From Anagrus nilaparvatae (lineage: Eukaryota > Arthropoda > Insecta > Hymenoptera > Mymaridae), in the NCBI GenBank assembly GCA_022575985.1, contig JAKSXM010000007.1, positions 65,998,501-66,062,500 on the forward strand: DNA of 64,000 bases. Reading direction: 5' to 3'. The translations under genes were made by a program, and so were the position numbers. Shown here in pieces: positions 1 through 13,382 of this stretch. Positions within the stretch are counted from its first letter, which is position 1. Every line of letters starts with the position of its first letter. The notes beneath the pieces are model-generated. The model was not told the DNA's origin. It did no database searches and saw nothing but the letters and a program-made list of their open reading frames with translations.

Positions 1-3000
1 AATCTAAATCCAATGTGTTAGCCTAGTCTGAGTTAAATACCGTCTAAACTTTTTCTTGCTAAAATATTTTAAAATATTAAAAGTTTTCTATTTAGAACAA
101 TGAACAAAATTCAAAAACTACCCAAAGGCAAAATGGGCCCATTTTTAACTTCCAGGGCCCATGTTCTAAGGAGAAATCTTCAAGAATATTTTCCTCTTGT
201 CTAAAGATCTAGATAAATTCATCATCAGAAAAAATAGTAAAATTAATTTGAAAATTTCAGGCTCCAGGTGTATTTTATGCTGTTAACTTTCCATGAGGTC
301 ACTGTATCGATTTCGCTACCTAACAGCCTTTTGACTATTTGCAGTTTTATTATTTTTGAATTCCTGAGTGTATTTTACTGAATCCAATTAGTAATGGATC
401 AAATATATGATTATTCCTAAAGTATAAACTGTAATTTGAACATAGGCCAATTTTTCGGTGCTGTTAATAAAAAAGCCACATAAAAAAACAATTATTCTGA
501 AATCAAATTGTGATACTCATGAAGAAAATAAAAAATTAATTTACAATTCTATATAAGCACTCCATTAAATGAATTCAAGACACATAACTCAAAATAACTC
601 AAAAGACTTAAAATAAACTTTCCTTCAATATACAAAAATTAAAATTTTCCACTTTAATCAGTAAGCATGAAATAACCCATATTTTTACTAACTCAAACAA
701 ATATATAAATATGTATTTTTCCTCTCAAAATATTACACTAACCCAGTTTAAAAAAATCTTTATAATTAAATAGAACATTTCCGCATATATATATTTTAAG
801 AAAATTGGAACCTCTGCTTTAAAAAAAAAAAATCCTAAAATATATAATACAGAAGTACATAATAATCTTCTTCTCTCTATTATCATCAAAATGTATATTT
901 TATGGTGTGTGTAAAATAAAATAAAATTTATATATATTTTTTCTTTAAAAAAATTACTTTTTTTTTGGAAAATATCCAATTTTTAAATGTGCTATAAAAA
1001 AAATGTTTTTTTATGAGTTTATGAAAAAAATTGTATTTATTGTTATAAATTTTTATGTTGTACAATTACTGTACTTGTTTTAATTTATTTATTAATAAAA
1101 TAATCCCTTTCAATTTATAAATCATGTATATGATTTGTTTGTGTGTAAAATTTATATACTTAAGAATATAAGTTTGAAAAATTGTTGTTATTGTTGAGAG
1201 TGCATTTTATATTATATTTACTGCAATACAAATATATTTAATACTGTAATTATTCTTATTGTGTGTATATAAATTTTAATAAGTTTTGTATAAATATATT
1301 TTTTGTATATTAGACTGGTACAGAATTTGGAGATTGGTAAATAAGAAAATTAAATGTTAATTAGAAATGTTTTCATGTATTCACCAGTACTGGGTAGACT
1401 CAGTAATTTCTAATTAATATTAAATTAAATATGGGTGATAAATTGAATACCATTTATGATAAGAAAATTAAATATATTGTTTTTCAAGTTACTGAAAATT
1501 TATATTGTCTCATATATACAGCCAAATTAAGTACTATTTGGTAAAATTTTGGAGCTAAAAATTGTAAGGTTATTTTAATCTGAAAATTTTAATAAAAATT
1601 TTGCTTGATATTTTAATAAATTATTGAAATTTACATTTAAAATTCAAGTACAGAAGCCTATCAATCTAAAAAATCTGCACAAAAATATTTTAAAAATAAG
1701 TACCAGTCTAATATACAATTTATTCATAGTTAATAAAACAATCATTGAACATAATTAAAGAAATAAAAAAAATTTTTCATACTCAATTTTCATACACAAA
1801 ACTACTACATACAAATATTATTAACATTTAAGATTTTATAGACATTAATTAATTAATTAAAGAATTTTTTTTCTACTTAACCTATATTTTTTAAAAATTG
1901 GAGTCCAATCTCATAAAATATGACTTATACATAAATTCATTTATATTAAAATGTACACATGTTATTTATTTATTTAAAATTAAAATTCTTAATATGCACT
2001 AAAGTTTATAAAAAAATGTAATTTTTAAATAAATAAATAAATATTTACAAATAAAGAGCATATTCAATGGCCTTATTTTTAAAAATTGTAAGCCAAAATA
2101 AGTTTTAATACATCTGATTCATAAAAGATCCAAGAATATAAATAAATTATTGTATAAGAAACCACAAAAAGAAATAATATACTCCCAATATTACTAATAA
2201 ATTTTTTTCTCAATAAAATATGAGTAAAAAAAAAAAAGAGATTGTTATGATTGTTGTGATTCATGTCTATTTTAGGAGACACACATTTATATACACAACT
2301 TTTTTGCAGCATTAGTTTCAGTTCCCTAACCCCTCTGATCTTTCTATCTCATTTTTTCTTATATTCTTTCTCATTCAAAATCTCTTCTTATTTTTACCTA
2401 TAGCAGGATTTTGAGGTTATATTTATATATCTTTTATTTATAAATTACCAGCTAATGTTTAAATTTATAGTCTGCTATGTTTTTATACTAAAATTTTTAT
2501 GGTATTTATTACCTTTGCTTGATGATTATTTAAATAAAAATAAAAGAAATTAAAATAAGTAAAAACAAGTAATACAAGAGCAAGCGCAGCACACCCATAT
2601 ATAATATAATCTCAATATATATAACTCCGGAGTCCGGAACGAAAAAAGCAGAAAATAAAAGAATTTCAAAGAAAAATCAATAAAACACATAAAATAAAAC
2701 TTTTAAATCCTAATTAACTAATTAATAACTAAATAAATTACTTACATTTACCTAAATATTCAAAAAATCTTAAAAATATATATCAAAAAAACTAGTCTCA
2801 CTCCAAAATAAAATTCTATTTATTTAAATTCACATTAATAAACACTTAAAAAAAATCCACATTTTCTTTTTTACTTTACTTAATTTAATAATTAAACACT
2901 TTAATTAATTATTATATTAAATTTGCACATATTTTTTTATTAAAACACAAAAATAATAAAAACATTAAAGACGACGATAATTTTACGCCGACCGCCATTC

Positions 3001-4253
3001 CGGACATATATATATATATATATATCGTACAAAGGGGAAATATATACACTAAAAACACACTCACTCTCTTCGTTATACGATGTGTGACTAACTTTGTATT
3101 TTTCAGACTTTCATACATATATAAAAAATATAAGAATATAAATATGTGTCTGTGTGTATTTGTGTCTTACCGCTTTTATTTTATAATATTTAATACACGT
3201 ATAGCTTCTTATTTCAAGCCTGACGCAAGCCAAAAAAATTGATATTTTGTACTTTTTGATCGTGTTGAGCACGTTTTTAAATTTTTTTAGTTTATTTTAT
3301 ATTCAAATACTCTCAACTTTTAGCTTTTATTGTATTTATTTTTCTTAGAATATTTATATCCACGATGAAATTTTTTAAACATAAACATTTTTTTCTTAAA
3401 TAAACCTATTTTTATTTTTAAATATGTTTTTTTAAAAAAAAAGTTTTTATTTAGCATTAATTATTAATATAGTAGTTTTATTTAGCAGCAGCCGGTATAG
3501 TATACATGTTGTTATCTCTTTTTATCGTATTAATATGCGTATTTTTTTGAAAAATTTCATTGAAGAAACAGCTGATAATATAAACAATATGTTTTTTTAT
3601 GATGTAATAATACTAATTTTATAAATGACACAATTTTTACTATCTATAAACAAATTGTCAATTATTTAAATATATAAACAAAATAATTTAAAAATTTTCA
3701 TACAAAGTATTGTAATCTAGCATATTTATATTTATCTCAACTGTGTGTTAAAAACTAAAATATAAAAATAACCGTTCCAAAATTAATGTAAACATCCTAG
3801 TTGTTTTTTGCATATATAACATTATATGGGTTGACCTTATTAATTTCACCAGGGAATTTTTTTTCATATAGTTTGCTATTTTATTGGCCTATTTTAGGCT
3901 CAAACAGTTTTACATTTCTTCAATTTTGATTTATTTATCAAGTTGAAAGTTCCGTGACGTCAGGTGTATTTTTGACAAATTTTTCTCGCAAACGAAATAA
4001 TATTTCGATCTTATATAAGCCATAGATTTTGGTGTAAATTTTATATTGTATATGGAAAATCTTCCTATTTTATTTCCTTTTCAAATTCTGTAGGAATTTC
4101 CGGTTAGTTGAATTTTCTCTCTTATTTGCCTAGCTTTGGAGAATATGGTGAAGAATGTGCTTTGGAGAATATCCTGGAGATCTCCAAAGTTAGAGAAATC
4201 GAAGGTAGAGGTTATCATTAGTCATTACAATATGTTAGTAATAGCTATTTTAT
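1..4253. other. AT-rich intergenic DNA, no gene seen
   Basis: Very AT-rich sequence with many homopolymer runs and a (TA)n microsatellite near 3006-3025. The open frames here are short, low-complexity and have no recognisable domain. I see no exon, RNA gene or bounded mobile element. Confidence 0.6.
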
Positions 4254-4463
4254 AAACAAGGGACAAAATATTTGTTTTGACTTTGCATGCAGTTGTATAT
4301 GCACTATAGCGAGCGAGAATGCAAAAGTACAAAAAAGCCTATTTTCTACCCTAGGGAAATGGCTTTTTTGTCCTAGATATGTAAAATAATTTCAGCAGAC
4401 AGCATGCAAAAGTCGATTTTTTTAAGGTAGAAAATAAGCTTGTTTTGCCCTAGATATGTAAAG
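4254..4463 (+). repeat. Dispersed repeat family A, copy 1
   Basis: Starts with AAACAAGGGACAAAATAT, continues with GTTTTGACTTTG, has a GCATGCAAAAGTCGA block inside and ends near CCCTAGATATGTAAA. The same order of blocks occurs at 8616-8815 (+) and, inverted and partial, at 7257-7415. Likely a non-autonomous mobile element; its class is not clear. Confidence 0.6.
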
Positions 4464-5201
4464 ATGATTTGTTTTTCAACATAAAGTACGCTGATTTTAA
4501 AAAATTTAAATTTAGCTTTTTTGGAGTTTTAAAAGTCAAAATCTCGTAGTATACTTACGAACCCTAAAAGACAAATCTTATAGAGTGAAATTATTTATAT
4601 CAGTCTACATAACATCAATAATAGCTGCTTTTGAGTAGCTTCATTCACCAAGACAACTCTAAGGGGGCTTCGATCCCCTGGACCCTCTAGTCATGGATTC
4701 CCAAGAGAAAAACTGTTTTAGCTTACCGCAGAAATATCATCTGGAAATTATCAAACTGTAAAAATTGTAGCACTTATAAATATTCAATGATACTCAAAAT
4801 TGAATAATATTCTGGAATATAAAGCACTCCAAATCATGTAGTAAAAAACACTTTGAAAGTTTAAAATGAAAACTAGCCAAGTGAAGATAAATTTTTTCTT
4901 AAAAATAATTTTCTAACTATATGTCAGTTAACATAAAATAACCCATATATATTTTGTACGTTTTTATCCAGACTTGTCTAAATTTATCAAAAATTTATTC
5001 TACCCTATTACTTTATGACTATGCTTGAGTTATATTTTCAGTCGTTCATTTAAAATATACGTCAACAATAAAAATTTAATGTGTAAATCAAAAAGAAATA
5101 TGCAAAATTACAAATTTTAAAAAATTTTGAAATTCATTATTTTTTTATTAATTTTTTGAAATTTTTTTTTTAAATAAGCAAATTTAGATAGTTATTATAA
5201 A
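4464..5201. other. AT-rich intergenic DNA
   Basis: No coding signal or bounded repeat seen. Confidence 0.5.
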
Positions 5202-5412
5202 AAGTTGCTTGGATTTTTTATTACCAAGTGAAACGAAAGTGTCATTTACCCAAAAAATATGATTACCAAAATTTTAGCTCATTTAATCACTCCAAGGTAA
5301 ATTAAATATTTAGTCCCATTTTTAGGTCATCGGTGGCAACCATTAGGTGTTTTACAATTTTTTCGGTAAATGGAAACTAATTTCATCCAGTAAAAGAAAA
5401 CCCAAGCAACTT
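5202..5412. mobile_element. MITE-like inverted-repeat element
   Basis: The left end AAGTTGCTTGG and right end CCAAGCAACTT are reverse complements. Similarity extends imperfectly inward (TTTACC blocks in both arms). About 210 bp and non-coding. A target duplication could not be fixed. Confidence 0.6.
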
Positions 5413-7256
5413 CTTAAAATACCCGTCAGTCTAATTCCTACATTAATAAATTAAAATTCAATTATCTAAAATCAGTAAAATTAAATTTAAAAGAATTTCG
5501 TATATGCCCAAAAACGCAACTTAATATTTTAATAAAGCAAATATTTTATTAAAAAAAAAAAGTTGAATAATAACGTACAGTAGATAATAATGTACATAGT
5601 AGGAGTATACAACCTTGCCAAATATGGTAAGACATCGTTTTCACATCTCTTTGATAATTTCACAAATATGTGTATTTATAAAAATACCATATATTTTTAA
5701 AATTATGCAACTTTCATTTTATATGTTTGTGTATAAAGAAATTTTTATAATATTATGTCAGTTATTATAACACATATCTTTTTTTATAATATAATATCGG
5801 AAGTTTATTGTCCTCGAGCGTTTTATACATAAAATTATCATTTTTTATTAGATATAAATAATTATTTTATTTTTTAATTAATTTTGACATGTATTAATTG
5901 TATCAGCGTTTGATGAAATACGCTTGATTTATTTATTAAGTTTGAGGTAAGATGGACAAGGTGAGACCATGACCTTTAGGGTGAATTTTTCAAATTTTTA
6001 GAGTGGACCTTTGCCTTCGGACGGAGTTTAATATACGAAGATAAAAGAACCATCCCTGGCCCTTGTTGCATTGCCTATTGGGTTCAAAATATAAATATAT
6101 AAAATTAGGGTTTTTGGGCTTAATACCTTGAAAATATAGATTGTTTTTCAACTTGATCAGTGACTCATCTGCAAATCAAATGTCCATTTTTTTATTATAA
6201 AAAAGAATTTTATTAGTCTCTTTTTTTCTCTTATACTTTTTAATTTTCAAAAATTTTGATTTATTTGTTTATCTGTTTATGATATATGACAGTTTAATAA
6301 ATCTTTAACAACATAACCATTCTTTAAAACTTGCTAAAAAATGACAATTTTGACGTCCAACAATATAGACCTATCTCTGATTGGATTGAAGATACAAAGA
6401 TGATATTTTTTGGGGCAATTAATTTGTTGACTATCATGGTATTGGTAATTTATTGAAATTTTTATATTGAAAAAAGTTTTTAATGTTTTTTATTTTGGAA
6501 CCATTTAGCAGTAGTTTTAAAATGAGCCATAGTGCTTTCTGTAACAAACTTTTTTCAAAATTTTGTATACACCAAATTTTTCTAATTTTTAATGAATTGT
6601 AATTCTTAGAAAGCTCCCTTCTCCATCCTTTTGGCATTATCTATTTTTTAAAAACTCCTAAATATTTTTTAAAAGTATAAATAACCATTTGACAAGTTTG
6701 ATGTAGACTAAAAAAACAATTAAAAAAATACATTTAATTATATAGACTCTAACAACCAGAACTGCAAACAAACCTACTTAAAAAAAAAAATAAATTAATA
6801 TTTATTTTTCCAACTTCAAAACACATGTTTAAAAAAAAAAATTTTTTCAATATTTATTAAACAGTAAATTTGCATCGTACAATAAAAAAAACTAAAACTA
6901 GAAGAGAAGGGGTATTATACTTTATAAAATAAAAGAAAAAAAATAAAATAAGAAGTTTATCCATATGCAGACATTGCAAATATAAAATGACCTTGCATTC
7001 ATGGAATGAGGTTTCAAGAACTTTTTGTTATTACATATAAAAAAATAAAATCATGTTTTAATACTATATAGTAGTAATACAACATTTTATCAGATCTCTT
7101 TTTTTATAAATGAAAAAATATATTTATTTTTGTCAAGTTCATTATATTTTTTTTATTTTTTATATTATAAATTTATTGTTTGTGTATTATTATGTAAACA
7201 TTTTATATTTTTCTTACTTCAAAATTTTTTTCATAAACTTAAAATAGTAATAATAT
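5413..7256. other. AT-rich intergenic DNA
   Basis: No supported gene. A 67-codon open frame on the minus strand near 6434-6637 is less low-complexity than its surroundings but matches no family I recognise. Confidence 0.5.
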
Positions 7257-7415
7257 CTAGGGCAAAAAATGACTATTTTCTTTATATATAAAACTATTTT
7301 TCAAATCGCAGGGCAAAATATTGGGGTTCGACTTTTGAATGCTCGCTCGTACATACAACTGTATTTGAATACTTTGAAGTCAAAACAAATATTATGTCCC
7401 TTGTTTAGAAAATAG
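7257..7415 (-). repeat. Dispersed repeat family A, copy 2 (inverted, partial)
   Basis: Read on the minus strand it contains the AACAAGGGACATAATAT and GTTTTGACTTC start and the AAAAGTCGAACCCCA block also found at 8616-8815. Confidence 0.55.
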
Positions 7416-8615
7416 CTATTTTTTAAATTTAAAATTAATAATTAGGTTTATTTGGAGGAAAATAGTCTTATTACTCGCTATATACCTGTATTTCAAAATT
7501 AAAATCTGCTGTAAAAATAAAATATTTTTATTATTTTATAAATAATTAGCAGTTTTAACCAAGGCCTTCTTTGTTTTTTCGCATCCATATAGGTAAAAAT
7601 CGGTTTTCAGCATGCAGGGATTCAAATAAAAAAATAATTGAAAATTAAATTTTGACCTGTCACAATTAAATTGTACGAGTTATATTCCAGACCATATTTG
7701 GGTAAGGAGATGTACCCACCTTGCTAAGATTTGATCTACTAATAATACAAGTTTTTTGGGATACTAATCACGCATTTTTGGGTTTGGATAGTTTTTTTAG
7801 GGAGTAAGACCCTTTATTTACAAAATGAATCGTTATGGGATCCTGGAGGAGAAAATAAATGTATAGCATCCATTGATTTTAAGGATATTTTCACAATTTT
7901 AACTTATCCATGCCCTCCCTTTAATATTATAAGCATCGTAGGATTTAAGAAATATTCATTAGCGTTTTCGAACACCTATGAGGCTTGGGGGTTGGGTTTA
8001 TAGAGATGATTTTTTTAATCCAAAAGATAGATTCCCTATTTAATCAATATTTATTAATAAGTTTTTAATAACAGCAGTGGTTGCAAATTGATTCAGATGT
8101 GCTAGCTTTTTCAGGCACGGCCAGGCACTTAGTTACTATTCTCTAAGCCAAAAGCCCCTTGGTTGTTAACGGACAAAATATTGACTAATAATTTTAAACC
8201 AATATTCCTTATTTTTTTTAGATTTTCTAATAAATTATAAAAGAAAACTGTTAAAAACTAAAAAAAGCAAAAAATTCAAATTAAATTATTCGAAACGGAA
8301 AATCCGTACTACTGTATTCAATTTCGTCTTATCTTGAAATGCTCGTTATATACAATATTTTGAATGAATAATTTTTTTACTATTATATTTAATAGTCGTG
8401 TAAATGAATAGGCATCTTTTTTAAATTAATAGACAATTAATTAAATAAATAATTTCATTTAATTAATAAATTATAGTATACTCAAGTGAATAATAATATA
8501 GAATTAAAAACTACACTGACAAAAATCCACTATCATCAAAATTTTTTTTTAAGTACAAATTATTGCAAATGACTTGAAATTTAAAGAAAATTAAAAAAAA
8601 AGTATGCTATTTTTC
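7416..8615. other. AT-rich intergenic DNA
   Basis: Nothing supported. A GCATGCAGGGATTCAAA block near 7610 may be a scrap of repeat family A. Confidence 0.45.
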
Positions 8616-8815
8616 AAACAAGGGACAAAATATTGGTTTTGACTTTGTATACAGTTGTACGCACAAGCGAGTGTAGCGAGTGACTGCAGGCAGCATGCAA
8701 AAGTCGAACCCCATATTTTATCCCATGATTTAAAACATAGTTTTGCATATAATGGGCAAAAAAGCCGTCTCCCTAGGTTAGAAAGTATGCTTTCTTTCCC
8801 TAGATATGTAAATAG
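8616..8815 (+). repeat. Dispersed repeat family A, copy 3
   Basis: Same blocks as 4254-4463: CAAACAAGGGACAAAATATT, then GTTTTGACTTTG, GCATGCAAAAGTCGAACCCC, and an end at CCCTAGATATGTAAAT. An accidental open frame runs through it and is not a gene. Confidence 0.6.
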
Positions 8816-8930
8816 TCTTTTTTTACCTGCCCAGATTGTAAGTGAAATAAAAAATACTTATTGATAATTTTACATTTTCTTTTTTTATTTGTAATGAAAT
8901 TATCGTATTAACAAATTTATTGTAATAAAT

Positions 8931-9114
8931 ACAGCTGGGTCTAGATTCTGCATTTATATATCATCTATAGCATATCACTTTTATAACCAAACTTTATCAC
9001 GAAAAGTATTACCATTCCTAAAAACATTTGTTTTGCCCATGCGCAGTACTACATATTGTGAATGGTACGGCTGTTTATCACTGTGATATGAATGCTGAAT
9101 CAGGTCCCTGCTAA
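8931..9114. mobile_element. MITE-like element with CAG-type ends
   Basis: The left end CAGCTGGGTCTAGATTCTGC resembles the inverted right end CAGGGACCTGATTCAGC, and both continue into an ATATCA block. The CAG start suggests a hAT-type MITE. I found no matching 8-bp flanks, so the boundaries are uncertain. Confidence 0.4.
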
Positions 9115-9953
9115 GGTTTTAATAAGAACAAATCGTTATAATAGTTAAACAGAATAATTTTCTCATTTTCAGCAAAAATATGAACGCGGATAAACGGAGG
9201 TGACATAATATAGAACAATTGGGACTGCGGAATGGTGATAATGCTTAAAATCAGTTTAATAACTATGCCTTTAAAAATTTTTGGAATAATAATAAACTGT
9301 TTAAAATAAAAATTTAATGGCAGTTATAAGAGCCCGGGTAAACGACGATAGAAAATTTTGAATTTTTGGGTATTAGAAAATGGTTCTTCATTTGGTAAAT
9401 TTTCTAAAAAATTAAAAAATTTTGATTTTTACCCCACCAGGATTATAAAAAAAATTTTTTCATTATACGCTGCAAAAAAGATCTACTTTTTTACTTTCCA
9501 GCGATCTTTTTTTCGCTTTTAATGAAAAACTATGTATTGAACACGGGAAAAAATGAGGAAATTTTAGCCAAATCCTATTTTTTTCCCATGTTGAACAAAT
9601 AGATATAATTTTGTGGTAAAAAAATCGATTTCAAAAAAATTCAAAATTATATTTTGGGGCCTGAAAGGGGTCTAAAGAAAAGGCTTAAAGAAAATATTTT
9701 CTTAAAAAGTATATGTTAATTTTTTCAGCCAATGTGCAGAGTTATTATCTGCTCCTTGGTTGGAGATATTAAGTAAAGCCTAAAACCGAAAAGAGATCAA
9801 AACTAAATTTAACAAAATTTAAATAAAAATTATTTACAATATTGATAAGATCAATGTTATATATATAATAATTATATATAACACGCGAAATCAAAATTTT
9901 TATATCAGTATTAAAAAATAAAATAAGATTAATAAAAATTTTTTTAAAAAAAT
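9115..9953. other. Upstream region of the EcKinase-like gene
   Basis: AT-rich DNA. The last 120 bases before the ATG at 9954 are almost pure A/T and should hold the promoter and 5' UTR. I cannot identify a specific TATA box or start site. Confidence 0.4.
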
Positions 9954-11141
9954 ATGGAAGAAAAAAATATTGATAAAATATTAAGTGAAATAGATATTTT
10001 AAATATTATTAAAAATATATACAAGAATTCAAGTGTTAAATTAATTAATTATAATTTAAAAAATTATTCTGAAGAAAAATTAGGTTTTTTATCAATCCAT
10101 AAACATTTAAAAATAAATATAAAAAAAGATAAAAATTTAAATACAGACGAATTAAATTTTTTTGCTAAAATATATCCATATCATTATGATTCAATAAAAT
10201 TATTCGAACAATCATTTCGTGATACTGGTATATTTGACGAAGAAATTAAATTTTATAAAGAAATAGTACCAGAATTAACAAATAAAAATTATAAAATTAA
10301 AAAATGGTCATCAAATTTTTATTTAATTAAAAATGACGTAATCGTCATGGAAGATCTACGTGATAAAAATTATAAAATGTGTCCTAGACCATTTGACATT
10401 GATAAATTAAAATCAGTATTAAAAACATTAGCTAATTTTCACGCTTCTTCAATTTTAACAGAAATACGTTTATCAGACAGATTGGACAAAATTTTTCCAA
10501 AATCATTTAAAGAAAAATTATACAAAGATTATGATTGTCAATTTTTCGATTTTATGATTGATGCAAGTGTAGCTGCAGCTAAAAAATTGAATATTCAAAA
10601 TTACGATGACATAAGAAATATAATAAAGAATGAATTTGTTGAAATTATTAAACCTTCAAATAAATATAGAAATGTTATTTGCCATCTTGATATATCAATG
10701 TTTAACGTTTTATTTGATGATAAAAATGATTCTTTATTGATTGATTTTCAAATGATAATTTATGCCCCATTGGTATTAGATTTGTTAATGTTTATATACT
10801 TAGAAACTGATATAAATTCAAGAAAAGAAATTGAAAATGATTTAATTAAATATTATCATGAAAAATTGAATGAAATATTAATTTATAATAATTTAACTGC
10901 AACTGAAGTACCAAGTTTGGATGAAATAATTAACAGCTATAATGAATTAAGAATTTTTGGTAAAACAATCGCATTATTATATTTACCAGCTATGAATTTG
11001 GATAAATCAATTATTAATACAAATAATGATAATGATCATATTCATTTAAATAGAACGAAAACAATACTTGATTATATGGATAAAAATGAAGGATTCAAAA
11101 ATATGGTTAAAATACTTACTGAAGACTTTTTAGAAATTTAA
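9954..11141 (+). CDS. EcKinase-like (CHK kinase-like) protein
   Basis: Single-exon gene of 395 residues, the usual length of insect ecdysteroid-kinase-like proteins (EcKinase/CHK family, aminoglycoside-phosphotransferase fold). These cytosolic enzymes are thought to phosphorylate ecdysteroids or xenobiotics. Visible motifs in order: an FAKIYP block near residue 71 with the likely ATP-binding Lys, FYKEIVP near 100, a hinge IVMEDLRDKNYK near 130, LANFHASS near 161, the catalytic-loop equivalent CHLDISMFNVLFDD near 243, and LLIDFQ near 261 with the metal-binding Asp. The usual HGD of the loop is HLD here, but its Asp and Asn are kept. No introns or breaks. The ATG follows a very A/T-rich leader. 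A poly(A)-like AATAAA overlaps the stop region. Substrate cannot be predicted. Confidence 0.92.
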   Translation: MEEKNIDKILSEIDILNIIKNIYKNSSVKLINYNLKNYSEEKLGFLSIHKHLKINIKKDKNLNTDELNFFAKIYPYHYDSIKLFEQSFRDTGIFDEEIKFYKEIVPELTNKNYKIKKWSSNFYLIKNDVIVMEDLRDKNYKMCPRPFDIDKLKSVLKTLANFHASSILTEIRLSDRLDKIFPKSFKEKLYKDYDCQFFDFMIDASVAAAKKLNIQNYDDIRNIIKNEFVEIIKPSNKYRNVICHLDISMFNVLFDDKNDSLLIDFQMIIYAPLVLDLLMFIYLETDINSRKEIENDLIKYYHEKLNEILIYNNLTATEVPSLDEIINSYNELRIFGKTIALLYLPAMNLDKSIINTNNDNDHIHLNRTKTILDYMDKNEGFKNMVKILTEDFLEI

Positions 11142-11290
11142 TAAACGATTTTTTTTTGTAATCTTGATTTTCATTATTTTATCTACATTATTTATTTTCA
11201 TTATGTGAAAAATTTATTCCTTTGATAAATAAAATTCTGATTACTTTAAATGCTAATGCGTATATTTTATTATTAAAATTTCATTTTAAC

Positions 11291-11568
11291 ATGGAACATG
11301 TTTAACGGTTCCTGGAAAAAATCGTGTAGCGGAGGGGAGGGGGTCAAATTTACTTAGAATATTTTCGATTTAGGGACCTAGATACTTAGAATAATTTAAA
11401 ATGGGAGTCAGGGCCTGATAAGGACCTGGTATTGAACAAAAGATCTTAGAATACTTTAGGTTTATGGACTCAGGATAATTTATATTTTTAGGGACTAATT
11501 ATAATTTCGATTCTAGAACTTATAATAATTAGGATAAGTTAAAACTGTTATAAGTTAACATGTTCCAT
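11291..11568. mobile_element. Short element with ATGGAACATG ends (family B, copy 1)
   Basis: The ends ATGGAACATGTTTAAC and GTTAACATGTTCCAT are inverted repeats. The interior contains several degenerate TTAGAATA and TTTAGGGAC motifs. A related sequence lies at 47767-48000. About 280 bp, non-coding; probably a MITE. The target duplication is unclear. Confidence 0.6.
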
Positions 11569-11693
11569 GATTGCTCTGAACACATAAATCAGGTAAAACT
11601 AGTCATTTATCAAGTTGGATGAAATAATAAAGTTAACTTAGATTTATTATCAATTTCAGATGCATTACAGAATTCACTTGCTACCTATTTAGC

Positions 11694-13215
11694 TCTTTTT
11701 TTTCAAGTGAAATATGTGAATCTTGCATCAGACAAGAAGTATTTGCGGGCCTTAAAGACCCGCAAATTTCCATGACCGCCCAGTTGTACAAGTACAACCG
11801 GAAGACTGCCGACGAACGTGGTCGCCGGCTTTGCCCCAGATTTTTACTGGATAAATTCCCCTTCTGCGCTTGTTTGCCCCAAACAAAGGGAACTCCCTTT
11901 TTAGGTATAACTTCAGTTTCAGGTATAACTGGTCGCTGCCTTACCCCCTGCCTAGGGACGGGAGAGCTCTATACGATAAAAAGCCTTCCTCCTTCTTTTT
12001 CAACAAGGTGGCCCTTACGTACTCTGCTACTTTGTTCCAATTTTCAGAACTCCGTAGCATTTCCGGGACCACCGTCTCTGGCCTCCAAATCGGGAAGGAC
12101 GGGAGCCCCTCCAAATAGCGCACGCATCCGAAGAATGTGTGCTCTACGGTATCTACCTCACCCAGACAGTGCAAGCACTGCCGTGTGCCACTTCCTCAAC
12201 ATGTCACGGTAGTATCCGTGACCTGCTAAGAACTGGGTGAGATAGAAATCTACCTCCCCATTCTCGCGTCCCGTCCATGCCTGCACATCCGGGATCAGTC
12301 TGTGCGTCTACCGGCCAATCTTGTCGCTGTCCCATCGCCGCTGCCATTTAATCATAGCATTGGAGCGGGCGCGGGTGGAGGCCACTTCGCGCTCCTCTAC
12401 ACTTTTGTATGGCTGGTACTACAAACGCCGTAAATGAGTGTCGTAACCGCAAGCGCAGCTGCACGTTTGTGCACATGCGTGTTCTGATATGCGCATTGCG
12501 TTACGGCTACGCTTGCGGTTGCGACCCACATTTACGGCGTTTGTAGAATCAGCCTATATGAATTTGCGCTCCAATGCTAGCAGGTCAATAGGAAGGACAC
12601 TAGCTACCACCTGAATCGCCGATTGCGATACCGTGTGGTATGCGCTGGCATTCCTGAGTGCCACTTGCCTCTATACAGAGCAGATCTTATACCTGTACTT
12701 ATTGATTCGGGTGACGTCCACCCAAACTTCCGAGCTGTATAGCAGAACAGAGTTCACCACGGACATCAGGAGTCTTCGTTTTCTTGGTTTGGGCCCCCCT
12801 ATGTTGGCTATGAGCCTTCTGAAATTGTTTATAGAAGTTCAGCTTGTTGTCAAGCAGAACTCCCAGGTACTTCACCGATGTTCTGGTTCGGGTCGAATGA
12901 GGATTCCCGCCATCGTCAACGTTTATGTCAAATATGGTGGGAAAGCTTCGACGGGTCAGCAGTACGATCTCCGTTTTCGGGATCCCATCCAGAGGTTGAT
13001 CTGTCTCATGACTTGATTCAGCCTCTGCTGAGCCACTTCCTTTTCTCTAACCTTTATAGATAGGGCCACGTCGTCTGCGTACCCGATCAGGGAGACTCCT
13101 TCCATGAGGTCGACGCGCAGCAAGCCATCGTAAAAGGCATTCCACAGGTCAGGCCCGAGAACCGACCCTTGGGCAATGCCCGAACTTAACACCCTTTCCT
13201 GCTTAGCTGTTAATA
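11694..13215 (-). pseudogene. R1-like non-LTR retrotransposon, 5'-truncated
   Basis: On the minus strand this encodes the end of an ORF2. It begins inside the reverse transcriptase (13.2-12.96 kb: motif B QGSVLGPDLW, then the catalytic YADD), runs through the thumb/connection region with frame breaks, and ends in the C-terminal zinc motif with VEHTFFGC and the block WRPETVVPEMLRSSENW. The 3' end is a poly(A) tail read as T's at 11696-11703. It is broken by frameshifts and by a MITE (12411-12554). A TTAGCT string sits at both ends and may be the target duplication. The 5' truncation is typical of target-primed reverse transcription. Same family as the fragment at 32813-33356. Base composition is clearly richer in G+C than the surroundings. 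Confidence 0.85.
12411..12554. mobile_element. 144-bp MITE nested in the R1-like fragment
   Basis: Long near-complementary arms: GGCTGGTACTACAAACGCCG at the left and CGGCGTTTGTAGAATCAGCC at the right, continuing into GCAAGCG/CGCTTGC. It is flanked on both sides by TAT, a possible 3-bp duplication. CpG-rich, unlike the region. It splits the retrotransposon reading frame, so it is younger. Confidence 0.75.
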
Positions 13216-13382
13216 ATTTAAATATTATGAGCTTCAAGAAGTTTAGAGATCGTAACCTTATTTTTTGAACTCACGTATATTTTAATTTTCCTTTTTCTAA
13301 AGAAAAATCTTTTTACAGTTTTAAAATTTAGACCGGTTCCAGATTACGGATTTATTGGCCCTTTTTTTCAAAAAATGGTTAT

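Noticed and set aside
2912..3118. Several 60-85 codon frames in the first 9 kb
   Set aside because: Low-complexity AT-driven peptides rich in Ile, Phe, Lys and Asn, without domains or splice signals.
11772..13063. Plus-strand open frames of 82-146 codons at 11.77-13.06 kb
   Set aside because: They are antisense shadows of the minus-strand R1-like ORF2.
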